64,000 nucleotides of DNA from Malania oleifera (Eukaryota; Streptophyta; Magnoliopsida; Santalales; Ximeniaceae). Made by a program: the position numbers and the translations under genes. Within the stretch, counting starts at the first letter, position 1; each line of letters opens with the position of its first letter. This document shows positions 48,862-59,864 of the stretch, piece by piece. A model generated the notes under the pieces. That model saw only the letters and a list, made by a program, of their open reading frames with translations, was not told the origin of the DNA and ran no database searches. The DNA is taken from positions 6,665,764 through 6,729,763 of the forward strand of contig NC_080422.1 of the NCBI RefSeq assembly GCF_029873635.1. Direction: 5' to 3'.

Positions 48862-48922
<61 letters not shown>
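48862..48922. repeat. (CT)n microsatellite in an LTR leader
   Basis: A CT tract of about 60 bp immediately downstream of the LTR TATA box. Similar tracts occupy the same place in the LTRs at 52438-54453, 59865-61703 and 62118-64000. Confidence 0.9.
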
Positions 48923-48927
<5 letters not shown>

Positions 48928-49630
48928 CTCCCTCTCCCTTCTCTCTTCGATTCAGGCCTCTCCCTTCTCTCTTCGATTCCGGCCCCACCAGTCACTGGAT
49001 CGACGATTCGAAGCTACCACAACACTCCTGGCAGAGTTCTCTGCACATCTGCCGGAGCGGATCGTCGGGAAAACAGAGTTGGATTTCATCCCAAATTCAG
49101 GGTAAGGCATTTTAGTTAGTTTTTGAATTTTTGGCAGTTATAGGAAATGATATAGACGAAAAAGTACTGATATTTTGTTCTGACATATGTTGGTTTCAGG
49201 GTGTTTTGTAGGAGGCCCTACGAGTGTTAGGCTTGTATTCCCGAGGGGCTTTCCAGTAGTCAGGTAAGGGAAATATGCTATGTTAGGAAGTTTTAAAAAT
49301 ATTATGCAATTTATTTAAGGATGAAAATTATGTATTAATGTATCGCGTGGCTTGTGAATATTAACGTAGTACGAAGATATGTTCTATGATATTTTGTGTT
49401 CTGATTTTACGATATTTCAGCACCTTGACTATACGATATTTCAGTAGCATGGTTTTATGATTCTCAGTACCATGATTACATGAATATCAGTATTATGATT
49501 ATACAATTTCAGTATTATGATCATGCAGCTTCAGTATTATGATTATTCAATTCTTAGTATTATGTATGAATTATAGTTACAGTTTATGCAGCATCATGAT
49601 TATTTCAGTACTTCAGAATCATGACAAATC

Positions 49631-49669
<39 letters not shown>

Positions 49670-51521
49670 GATATCAGACCCTGTTGGACTTGTAGCTATA
49701 GAGCATGGTACCGTTGCTACAGATACTATGTTACTTATTTAGTGTAACCACCTATTCAGATAATACGTGGTAAGGTCGACCACCTAGGCCCTTAAAGAGG
49801 TTAGGCTCCCCATCCAGATATGGGTTGAGGCGGGCAGGTCGACTGACAGAGTTCAACGATTTATTCCTGGTTGGCCAGCCAGGGTAAATCTAGCCTACGG
49901 GCCGCACAACCCTGTCATGAAGGGGGCAAGTCATGACACACAGATAGCCACAGGGAACCATTTCAGTTACTATTACATACGTACAGATTTACAGTAATAG
50001 GGACTACACTTATGTACACTAGAAGTATTTGAATTATAACCATAATACTATCATGTTAAGCAATAGGGAAAAGGGGTGGTGTATTCTATTATTTGTACTG
50101 TTCTTTTGTACTCAGTTATTCATGTGTATATGAAAACAGATTTCATGATATATGTATAGTAACTCATTTGCCACATACTAGTAATAACATATTTCTCCTT
50201 ACTGAGTGTTGGCTCATCCCAGTGTTGATATATTTTTCAGGTGATCCAGGTAAGCGAGCAGACCAGGTTCGCAAATAGAGGGGCTTCTGTAGTGCCCTGA
50301 TAGAGAGTGAGTGTCATTTTTGGGAGCATTTTTGTATAGCCCTCACCAGTTGAGGTTATTTTGGGAACAGTGATATATGTATATTTTGAAATTACATACT
50401 AGCACTCTGGTATTGTATATAAACATATATGGATGTGTTTATTCAGTTCCACTTCTTGCTACTTAGGTTTTGGTTGGGTTTTCCCCCAGCATGGTATCAG
50501 AGCATGTAGAATATTAGTGTAAAAGAAAAAAAAAAAAAAAAAAACCTAGTTTTTTAAGCAGGTTGTTACATTTTCAAACTACTATTGTGCTCATTACATT
50601 GAAGGAAAATCTTTTGAGTTAAGTTTGAATATTTGAGTAACATCTTTGAAACTCTGATTTGCAAAGATTCCTATAGCTTGATTTTGGTGTGCAAAATATT
50701 TTTCCACAAGTTAAAATATTTTTAAACTACTCTTGTGGTCATTACATTGAAGGAAAATCTTTTGAGTTAAGTGTAAATATTTGAGTAACATCTTTGAAAC
50801 CCTGATTTACTATTGAGATTTCATTTAACTTGTTTCAAAGATACAGCTTGTTTAGAACACTCTTGATCATATTAGCCATCATATCTTATTGAGTGTGGCT
50901 TGCACAAAAATATACATCACTGAGCTTACATTTACCTTCATTGTTGATGTGTATGTGATTGATTAAGTATACTGCGCATATCGGGGTACATATCTGCTTT
51001 ACATGAAAGCATAATCACTGTATCATTTATATTGAGAAACATATTGTTGTATTTCCAAGGGTGGCCTGAGGGGGTAGAAGGATTAGGTTGGGGTCAGCCT
51101 TGTGAATTTGACCTAGGGCCTTCTCCGCCTCGCAAGGAGAGTTTGTAAAGGTTGAGGTCAGTCCTGTGCTAATTGACCTAATTGTATTAGGTGTCGCTCC
51201 ACCCATTAATTGAGCCATTAATGGAATCCTCGGGCTTGCGAGTTAGAGGCGGGGACGTAGGCACAGTTTGCCGAACCCCAATAACATATCTTGTGTGCAC
51301 CGTTTATCTTTCTACAATTTATATTCGTGCACATGTATGTTATAGCTGGTGAATGCTGCGTATGATTTTAATTTTCGTACGTTATACTTATCTAAGCATT
51401 TGGAACTGCATAGACAAACCCTAGGTTGTGAATGTACTGCTGCTATTTAGGTCAAACTTAGGAAAAAGTTTTAAATTCCAATTCACCCCCCTCTTGGGAA
51501 TACACCAAGGCTAACGGTTTG

Positions 51522-52432
51522 ATTGTGTGAATGTGTATCTGTGTGTCTATCCCACTTTCAAAAGCCTCTCTTTATAGATTTAAAGGATTAATTTGAATTG
51601 AATTGATAGACCAATCAATTTTTGATTACTCAATCAAACTTTAAAACAAATTATCAATTCGATCAATCAAAATTAAATTGTCAATCACCTTTTATTTATG
51701 ATTTTGAACATTTTTCACACATGTTTAATTTCTTGATTTTTCTTTGCAGGTTTGAACTTTGGAGCTTAAAGATATTGGCCCACCTCTCCCCCCCCCCCCC
51801 CTTTCTACTTTTTTATTATTTCCAATGTACAAATTCATTTCTCCCTATATTCCAAATTTTTTCTATTTTTTTAAATTTATTTTATGGAACAAAAATTTAT
51901 TATATGTCCCAAACAAAATGGAGTGCCTACAACTTTTAATAGAGGTTGACCTATTAATTCAAAACATCAAAGGTCTGATCATGTGTTGGACCGTTTCTAA
52001 GTATTAGATGTCTAATTATTATACTTAACTCTCATATACCATGCCCGATGATTGCTTTGCTTGTCGCCCAATGACTAGGTGACCTCCTAAATGATTGGGA
52101 AACCATCGTGCCTTAATTGTCTAGGTGGTTACTTACAATTTTTGGATTGCTTAAATGATAAACAATTTGCCTAAATGTTGTAATTTGTTGTTGTTTTGGG
52201 CGACATTTTCATAGGAGAATAAAATGTGTGAGTATTGTTTGTTGGGGATGGATTACGACAATTCCACATTTTAATTCCTTAGGCAATATGTGCCTTTGTT
52301 TGGACGATGATTGTTTTACTCCTTATCTAGGCAATCTTCCATTTAGTCACTAAAGCAATTAGGAGACGAGTGGTTCATCTTGTCTAGGTGATTTCTCGTT
52401 GTAACTCCTTAAGCAATTTTCAATACTAGATG
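51522..52432. other. intergenic or repeat DNA with recurring CCTAGGTGATT-like phrases
   Basis: No gene. Between about 52040 and 52420, variants of GTCTAGGTGATT, CCTTAGGCAAT and AAATGATTGGG recur at irregular intervals. The phrase style resembles the motif clusters seen in the LTRs here, so this may be part of another LTR whose remainder lies right of 54459. A C run lies at about 51789-51801. Confidence 0.4.
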
Positions 52433-54186
52433 GTCGTTGTAACGACCTACTTTTCTTATCATATAATAAAACATAATAAATAAAATAGTCAACCTGAACC
52501 CGTAGGTAATGGGGACACCTGTCATATACAGCGGAACCAAGGTAGCAGTAAATGAAAATCACATTCTTATAACCATAAAATATAAAATACTAGAGTCAAC
52601 TACAATCCACAGTGATACTGTATTTATATACAACCTCAAAACATCAAAAATACATCTAGGATCCCACGGCAAACAAATCCCCTGATCCTAGCACAAAACT
52701 TACCCTCCTAACGGGGTAACACAGACCTAACTCAACGGTGGCCATGGTCCGCCGGTCTTTTTGGGTTTCTTGAAAATCATTTAATGTTCGGGGGTGAGAC
52801 ACTTCTCAGTAAGGGGAAATAAACTACATACAACTGTGTAACAACATGAATATTTGATGTAATTATATATATGCAGTACATTTCATATATCTGAAACATT
52901 CATCATAACATACTGAATAATCAAATACTTTCGTATTTTATAATAAATCATATAGTTCACAAAATGTCTGGTATAGCTGATAATACTGAAAACATAACAA
53001 GGATGAATAGTTAGCTGATGTCATGTTTTACCCCCCATGACAAGTTGTGCAGCCCAAAGGCGGGAGCCGACAATGACTGACCGACCACTGCCGAGTCAAA
53101 AATGTCTGTAAGTACGATGGGCTTGCCACACCCTGGTCCGAAACTGCTAGGTGGACGTCTACAACTCTACACTGAAAGCCACATCGACTATCCATCTCTC
53201 ACCCCTTGTGGGGTGGTTAGCACAAGTCTGAACATAGATATCTAATCTATATAGTTATGGTACCGTGCTCCTGAAACTGAATTAAGCTAACATTTGGGTT
53301 CTTATAACATATAATACATGATAATATAACATTTAACATAAATGGATTGATAGCATTTCTATACTTTCATAAATACGACCTTGTGTCGAACATTTCATAA
53401 ACACGGCCTTGCGCTGGAAACATAAAACATACACGGCCTTGCGCCGGCTATCAATCATGGCATTGCGCTAAAAATCTCATACGTATCATTTTGAGTAAAT
53501 AAATCATTTATCATGTATTTTAAAATCATCACATACTGCATTATTTCATAATTCCTAAAAACATGTTTATTCATACAATTGTCATAATATAATACATATC
53601 ATGTAAAAATAATGTTCATGCCACATAATACTGAATAAATCATACATTTCATTCTAAAAGCGTAATTCCTGTATAACAGCAGTATTTTCCCAAATATGCA
53701 TTTTATTAAATAATATTCAGATATAATACATGTTTTTCTAAAAATTAATTTGCTGATAAATAATAGTAATTTGCGTGGAAAATAACTACTTTAGTTTATT
53801 CCCTTACCTGACACTGAAAAGAAACCCCTTAAAAATCTACTCGTCCTGCACCCGTAGGGTTCCCCGAGCAATACCTTGAAACTAACAACTCACAGTACTA
53901 AATTTCACTATTTCTCCGTGAATAACCTTTCCTATAACTATGGGAAGACCAAATTCTAAATATTTAGCCTTATCTTGAATCAGGGATGAATTTCAACTCA
54001 CTCCCACCAACGATCCGCTCCGGCAGATTTGGAGAGAACTTCCCCCGGAGCGTCGTGGTGGCCTCAAATTGTTGATCCGGCAAATGACGAAGCCAAAATA
54101 GAAAAGGGAGGAGAGAGAAATCGTAGGGAGGAGAGAGAGAGAGAGAGGGAGAGTGATTTTTCTGCATTTAAATCCGAGTTTCACAT

Positions 54187-54195
54187 TATTTATAC
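54187..54195 (-). promoter_or_regulatory. TATA box of the reverse-oriented LTR
   Basis: GTATAAATA on the minus strand lies 6 bp beyond the last CTTCGTCGACGAG palindrome (54202-54214). This matches the arrangement in the LTR at 48517-50570. Confidence 0.55.
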
Positions 54196-54201
54196 TAGGG
54201 G

Positions 54202-54365
54202 CTTCGTCGACGAGTCACGTCACCTCGTCAACGAGGTCAATAGGCAATTCGTTGATAAACTCTCCCCTTCATTAACGAAATTCAGAATCGCCCAAATATC
54301 CCCTTGGTATCTTCTTGTCGACGAGACATACCCTCGTCGACAAGCCCAAAGAGCAACGTCGTCGA
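54202..54365. promoter_or_regulatory. second cluster of GTCGAC-core palindromes
   Basis: About seven variants of TTCGTCGACGAA in 165 bp. Neighbouring pairs have centre spacings of about 21, 20, 19 and 25 bp. The cluster is adjacent to the LTR TATA box and is orthologous in position to the cluster at 48590-48812, but with different spacer sequence. Confidence 0.68.
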
Positions 54366-54458
54366 CGAAGCCTGCTGTTCCCCTTTTTTCTTGTTTCCAT
54401 TTTCCCACTCTCTTAATTATTATTTAAATACCATTATTCTTCAGGTCATTACAGTTGT

Positions 54459-54843
54459 CATCATGCGACAAGGGGGTATATAAAGATGATCTAATAAGGC
54501 ACAAATCTCTTATTACCCTCCATAATCATGATAATATATATTAAAAAATCTATGTGTATGAATTTATATTGCATCATAAATATTATATTATGGGGGGTAT
54601 TTGTGCAATTTACAAGTGAAAATATAGTTCATGTAACCTATTTATTATTACAATAAAAAACTATACATTTTAATTTGGGAATTTTGGGAATGAAGTTTTA
54701 ATTTTTATTATTAAGGGCAAGTTTCGAATTATTTAATTATTAATAATTTTTTTTTTAAATAAAAGAGAGTGACCTTTCTTGAAATTTGATAAAAGATATC
54801 ATCTCTCTTAAGGTTTTTTTTTTTTTTTTTTAAAAAAAATTAC
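54459..54843. other. AT-rich spacer
   Basis: A/T-rich DNA with poly-T and poly-A runs near 54748 and 54816-54838. No gene is recognised. Confidence 0.6.
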
Positions 54844-55811
54844 TGATATATCCTAAATATACCAAGGTCAAATAGTCAATCTGCAGCATTAAGACACAAC
54901 AACAATCAAGGTCATCATCACTCAAGGACAACTGCTCTGAAGGGGTCAACCCCATATAGGCCAGAGCGATCCACGCCCGCGCCGTAGACAACTGGTGTCA
55001 GCTCTTTAAAGGCCAGAGCAATTCACGCCCGTGCCATAACTCACCACTAAATGGCCATACATCCTCGATCAACTTCTGCCACCATAAATAGGGACTCGAG
55101 CGAGAGGCCAAGGTATCTCCTTCATAACCACACTTTATTGTTGCATATCACCCCTCTGAAGCAGTCCCTTACTTAGGCATCGGAGAGATCCCCCGAAATA
55201 CATCTCAGGTAATCCAAGCCATGTTTGTTTTCATCTGTTTCAAGTTTTTGAAAGTCAAAAGGCTCGTCAGAGGTCATTGCATTTTTATCCCGCAATAGTT
55301 GGCGTTGTCTGTGGGAACTTTCTAAGAGGTGCTCATCCTACTTCCAACATCCGATTCTCGAATCATGACAACAACCAATGATTCTAGCTCCAGTCTAGCC
55401 TTTGGTAATCAATCACCCCAATCCACTCACTTCATGCTCGTAGATCATTCGGGAGTTATAAGGGAGGAATTCCTTACCTTCCAAAGGAGAATGGAGGTCT
55501 CCCAGAAGAAGATGGAGTACATGTTTAACATGCTCTTACAATGAAAGAGTCATGTTGTCCCCCGCCAATAGCCGAGTAACCTTGACTCATAGGAGAAAGT
55601 GAGAAACCCAAATGAGAGTAACGAAAAAACTAACCCCACAAAGAAGGTGGAGGACGCGAACAACGTAGGAGTCAACGAGTAATGATCAAATGAGTTAGAA
55701 GAAATGATAAAGAAGATCGATCAGATAGAAAAAATGATGAAATAGGGATGAACCAACCCCTCCTATGGAGAAAATTCACTAAAGTCTTCAGATCCACCTT
55801 TCACCAAAGAC

Positions 55812-56400
55812 ATGATGGAGGTCCCGCTGCCCAGCAAGTTCAAGATGCCAACTTTCGAAAGGTATGAAGGCTCAACTGACCCATTCGATCACCTAAATAC
55901 CTTCAAGGTATTGATGCAATTGCAAGGCGCACCTGATGCCATCATGTATCGTGCATTTGCTGCCACCCTTAAGGAAATGTCGGGGCTTGGTATCAAACCC
56001 TTAAGCCCAAATCAATCAACTCTTTCTCTGAGATGGAGCAGCAGTTCACTGGCCATTTCATTAGTAGTCGAAGGATCGCCAAGACCATGGCCCATCTAAT
56101 GGGTTTGGTTCAAGGAAAACGGGATATGTTGAAGAAGTTTATACACCGCTTCGTCACAGCAACCCTAGAGATCCGCAACCTGGATCATGGGGTGGCACTG
56201 GCGGCCCTAACCACGACCCTCCAACTCGGAGCCTTCCTATATTCGTTAGGGAAGATACCAATAGCTGATATGGAAGAGCTAATGGCTAGGGCACAGAAAT
56301 ACATCAACTTGGAGGAAGTGATGGATACGAGAAGAGACCGTATCAAGTTGAAAAGAAAAGGCGCTAGAGAGGTCGACGAATCTTTCAAAGGTTGGTAGAG
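55812..56400 (+). pseudogene. gag fossil of the Tat-like element
   Basis: The region carries the retrotransposon gag core: a PLPSKFKMP start, a YEGSTDPFDHLNTF motif and the QFTGHFISSRR region, as in gag of plant gypsy elements of the Tat group. The gag forms the capsid-like particle. The copy is broken, with a few disruptions, and is treated as a fossil. Confidence 0.8.
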
Positions 56401-57179
56401 ACAGGAGAATATCATAAGACACCAACGATAGATAAGATTTGGGGACAAGTTGGGAAGGAGCTATGTTATAAAAATGCAACACATTAGAAAAGAAAGGATT
56501 AAATGGCAACCTAAGACCTAAATCACACTGGGACCAGGGTCTAAAGCAGACTCAAAACTGGCAATATCAATTTTTCACAAAATTATCAAGAACACATTCA
56601 AAGGAGATGAAGAACACGGAGAACATTCAAGCAAAATGGGAAGAACATCAAGAACATGAGAAGAACAAAGTTGAAAACCAACATGCAATACTAAATAAAA
56701 ATAGCAAAAAGACGCAAGAAGAGAGACGGAACGAGAGCGTACCTAGCAGAGGAAATGGGACCTCTCGATTAGGATAAGGAACAAATGGGCATATACAAAC
56801 ACCCTTTATAAAGAAGCTCGCACAAATCCCCAGAAAGTGCGCATCTTGAGAAGGCAAGAAATCAGTAATTAGCGGGCGTCTCAAGGGAAAAAAGTACAAA
56901 TTCTCACGCAAGGGCATATGTGGCACGAGTCTCAATGGATCTTGAATCTCTAAAAGTACGACACCAATAACAACATACTTTTAACATTTTGCACATGCAA
57001 CCAAAATAATGGAAAGATCCCTAATGCTCCACGAAAACGGCCCAACTGACGAGCAATGCTCGTGAGGTCAAATGGCTGCCCAAAAAATGAGCACAACTCA
57101 TTAGGAAAAAAAGGCCCAATTGACGTGCAATGCTCGTGAGGCAAAATGACTGCCCAACAAATGAGCATAGCTCATTAGG

Positions 57180-58320
57180 CAGACTGATGAGCAACGCTCG
57201 CGAGGTTAGAGAACAGCTCGATGAAAATAGCCTGGCAAGAATTGCCATCAAGAGTGGCTCGACGAGAACAGCTCGGCAAAAATTGCCCAAAACAGTGATT
57301 CGGTAAGAACAGCTCGACATAAATTGCCAAGGAAAGTTGTTCGGCAAAAAATAGCTCGACATGAATTGCCCAGAGAGCGGCTCGACAAGAATAGTCGGCA
57401 GAAATTGCCAAAGAAAAGCAGCTCAGGAAAAATAGCTTGACATGAATTGCCATCGAGAGCAGCTCAGCAAGAATTGCCATCAAGGGCTATTCGGCAAGAA
57501 CAACTCAGCAAAAATTACCCAAGACAATGGGTTGGTAAGAACAAATCGGCATAAATTGCCAAGGAAAGCTATTCAGCAAAAATAGCTCGGCAAGAAGAGC
57601 TCGGCAAAAATTTTCATCAAGGGCAGCTTGGCAAGAAGAGCTCAGCAAGAATTTCCCAAGAGAGCGGCTTGGCAAGAACAGCTCTGCATAAATTGCCAAA
57701 AAGAGCAACTTGGTAAAAATAGCTCAGCAAGAATTGCCATGAAGAGTGGCTCGACAAGAACAGATAAGCAAGAATTGCCATTAAGGGTGGCTCAGCAAGA
57801 ACAGCTCGACCAAAATTGCCCAAGATAGCAGTTCAGCAAGAACAATTCGGCATAAATTGCCAAGGAAAGCTATTCGGCAAGAAGAGCTTGGCAAGAATTG
57901 CCATCAAGGGCGGCTCGGCAAGAGCAGCTCGGTAAGAAAAGCTTGGCAATAATTGCCTAAGAGAGCGGCTCAACAAGAACAACTCGGTAAAAATTTCCAA
58001 GAAGAGTAGCTCGGCAGAAACAGCATGGCAAGAATTGGCAAGAACAACTAGGCAAAAATTGCCAAGAAAGCAACTCGGCAAAAATAGCTAGGCAAGATTC
58101 GCCATTAAGAGCAGCTTGGCAGAAACAACTTAGTGAGAATGGCCCAAGAGAGCAGCTCGGCAAGAATAGCTCGGCCAAAATTGCCAAAGAGAGCACTTCG
58201 GCCAAATCAGCTTGGCAAGAGCAGCTCGGCAAGAACGGCGGCTTGGTAAGAATTGTCAAAGAGAGCAGATCGACACACAAGACTTGGCAAGAAAAGCCAT
58301 AGAGAGCAGCTCAATAAGAA
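57180..58320. repeat. degenerate ~43-bp repeat array inside the Tat-like element
   Basis: About 1.1 kb is made of variants of GCTCGGCAAGAATTGCCAAG, GAGAGCGGCTCGGCAAGAA and related phrases with a basic period of about 40-45 bp, roughly two dozen copies. It lies between the gag fossil and the right LTR. Internal short-repeat arrays in this place are known in Tat/Ogre-type elements. Minus-strand open frames here arise from the repetition and are not genes. Confidence 0.85.
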
Positions 58321-58984
58321 GCTCCCTAGTCGACCTCCTCCGAGTTTGGCCCGACAATTAATGAAGTAGCCCATTAACTCGCAAAAGGCCGAGCAGGCAT
58401 ATGTCGGCTCGAATCAACCGAGCTCCCCTCTTCTGCTCGGATAAGCCAAGCACGCTTCAAGGCAAAAAAAAAAACTTCTGAATTTCAGAAGTAGTGTTCC
58501 ATAAATTCAAAACTAAAAGGGAGGGCAACTGATATACTCTAAATATACCAAGGTCAAATAGTTTATCTGTAGCATTAAGGTGCAGCAACAATCAAGGCCA
58601 TCATCGCTCAAGGATAGCTGCTCTGAAGGGGTCAACCCCATATAGGCTAGAGCGATCCACGCCCATGCCACAAACAGTTGGTGTCAACTCCTTAAAGGCC
58701 AAAGCAATTCACGCCCGCGCCATAACTCGCCAATAAATGGCCATACATCCTCAGGTCAACTTCTGCAACTATAAATAGGGACTCGGGTGAGTGGCCAAGG
58801 TATCTCATTCATAACCATACTTTACTATTGCATATCACCTCTCTCAAGCAGTCCCTTACTTAGGCATTGGAGAGATCCCCCGAAGTACATCCTGGGTCCT
58901 CCGAGCCACGTTTGTTTTCATTTTTTTTAGGATTTCGAAAGTTGAAAGGCTCGTCAAAGGTCATTGCATTTTTATCTCGCAACA

Positions 58985-59800
58985 GTTCAAACCTCCAATG
59001 AAATTCGGCAAAAAGATGCAAGTCTTCCTTGAATTTTCAAAAATCTCATGAACTTCTTTAAATATTTGATTTCTAGAATACTTATGCTCTCTTTCAAATA
59101 AAGCCCAATTAAGTGTGTACATGTCATTTTTCTAATTTTTTCTTATCCTTGTAGTTTCATTACACATGGTAGAGTCCAATGCACAACTTGGAAAAATTAT
59201 TGTAGCATGATTTTATGCAACTTATCATTCATTGATATAATTTGTTCATCAATCTTTTAAAAATAATCAAAATGTTATATGGTTACTTCTGAAGTAATTA
59301 TTATTTGTAAACTGAAAAAGTCGTTGTTCAATTTATGTTATTGGTGAAATTTTGATTTAAGGCTATAGACACCCTAATTTTCCTTGGACCTCTTTTTAAT
59401 AGGATCTCTCTATTAGTTCCCTCGCCTTTAGAAAAACTTACGGGAGTCGTTGCAATTTTACACAAAAATGGGGTCAATTTGGTATATTTTCATTATTTTT
59501 TTCTTTGCATTTCAGGAATGTTAGGGCCTTTAGGATAACATTTTATTTGGTCCCTCTAATTTCAATGTTATTTTTTACTGGACCTTGTTAATAGCATTCA
59601 ACTAGGTCCTTGCGTAGTCCTTTGATTGAGTTCTTTATTTTACAATCCTTTAATTGAGTCCTTTTATTTTCGTAGTCATTTAATTAAGTCCATTTGTTTT
59701 ACATTCCTTTAATTGAGTCCTCCTATTCCATTGAATAAAGATCATCCCTTTTTTAGTGACTCGAAAATTTAACTTGCTAAATATATCAAATACTCTCTGA
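58985..59800. other. intergenic stretch with a small phrase repeat
   Basis: No gene. At about 59610-59725 the phrase CCTTTAATTGAGTCC and variants recur four or five times with T-rich spacers (period about 35 bp). The rest is AT-rich. Confidence 0.6.
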
Positions 59801-59802
59801 TA

Positions 59803-59863
<61 letters not shown>
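59803..59863. repeat. (AC)n-(AT)n microsatellite at an LTR edge
   Basis: An AC run and then an AT run end directly at the first base of the LTR that begins at 59865. The retroelement either inserted at the end of the microsatellite or seeded it. Confidence 0.9.

Positions 59864-59864
<1 letters not shown>

Larger units (their letters stand above)
48517..50570 (+). mobile_element. solo LTR nested in the preceding LTR (gypsy type)
   Basis: The element runs from TGTAACCCGG to GGTTGTTACA. TTTTC occurs at 48509-48513 and again at 50571-50575, so the left junction carries three extra bases. Layout: palindrome cluster (48590-48812), TATA box, (CT)n, GC-richer leader, GTAAGG donors (49102 and 49265), tandem TTCAGTATTATGATTA-like units (about 49430-49560), the block GGGCCGCACAACC (about 49899), CTTACTGAGTGTTGGCTCA, and TTTTTCAG near 50240. 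It is related to the LTR at 52438-54453 (shared TGCCGGAGCGGATCGT) and has no internal domain. Confidence 0.75.
47192..51516 (+). mobile_element. solo LTR, interrupted by a second LTR
   Basis: The left end TGTTAATCTTATAGG and the right end CACCAAGGCTAACG are flanked by a perfect 5-bp duplication GTTTG (47187-47191 and 51517-51521). It is the same family as the solo LTR in ADNT1 intron 3, sharing GTGTATTCCCAAGAGG near one end and GTAGGCACAGTTTGCCG/GGGTTCGG blocks. Degenerate GGGCGACCGAA motifs cluster at 47480-48000. A TATA-like TCTATAAATATG lies near 48131. A 148-bp unit containing CATTACATTGAAGG is duplicated at about 50590-50830. It is interrupted at 48517-50570 by another LTR, so it is the older of the two. 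Confidence 0.78.
52438..54453 (-). mobile_element. solo LTR (gypsy type), reverse orientation
   Basis: On the minus strand it runs from TGTAATGACCTG to AGGTCGTTACA (2016 bp). The flanks GTCGT (52433-52437) and GTTGT (54454-54458) agree at four of five sites. The layout follows the LTR at 48517-50570: palindromes, TATA, CT-rich leader, TGCCGGAGCGGATCGT block, CAGGTAAGG, a short tandem array (GGCCTTGCGC units, about 53380-53470), CTGCACAACTTGTCATGG, and CTTACTGAGAAGTGTCTCACC. It has no internal domain. Confidence 0.75.
54844..58984 (+). mobile_element. gag-only Ty3/gypsy element (Tat-like, non-autonomous)
   Basis: Two LTRs of about 454 bp (54844-55297 and 58530-58984) both begin TGATATA. The left one is followed by a primer-binding motif TTGGCGTTGTCTGTGGGA, and a purine tract AAAAGGGAGGGCAAC precedes the right one. 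The interior holds a gag-like region (about 55810-56400) and then a long short-repeat array (57180-58320). No pol domain is recognised. By eye the LTRs differ at about 13% of sites, mostly transitions, so it is an old insertion (millions of years). It is a broken fossil. No target duplication is evident at the junctions. Confidence 0.85.

Noticed and set aside
56648-58280. Minus-strand frames rich in FLPS and LAELF motifs
   Set aside because: They are by-products of the roughly 43-bp repeat array and its neighbourhood in the Tat-like element.
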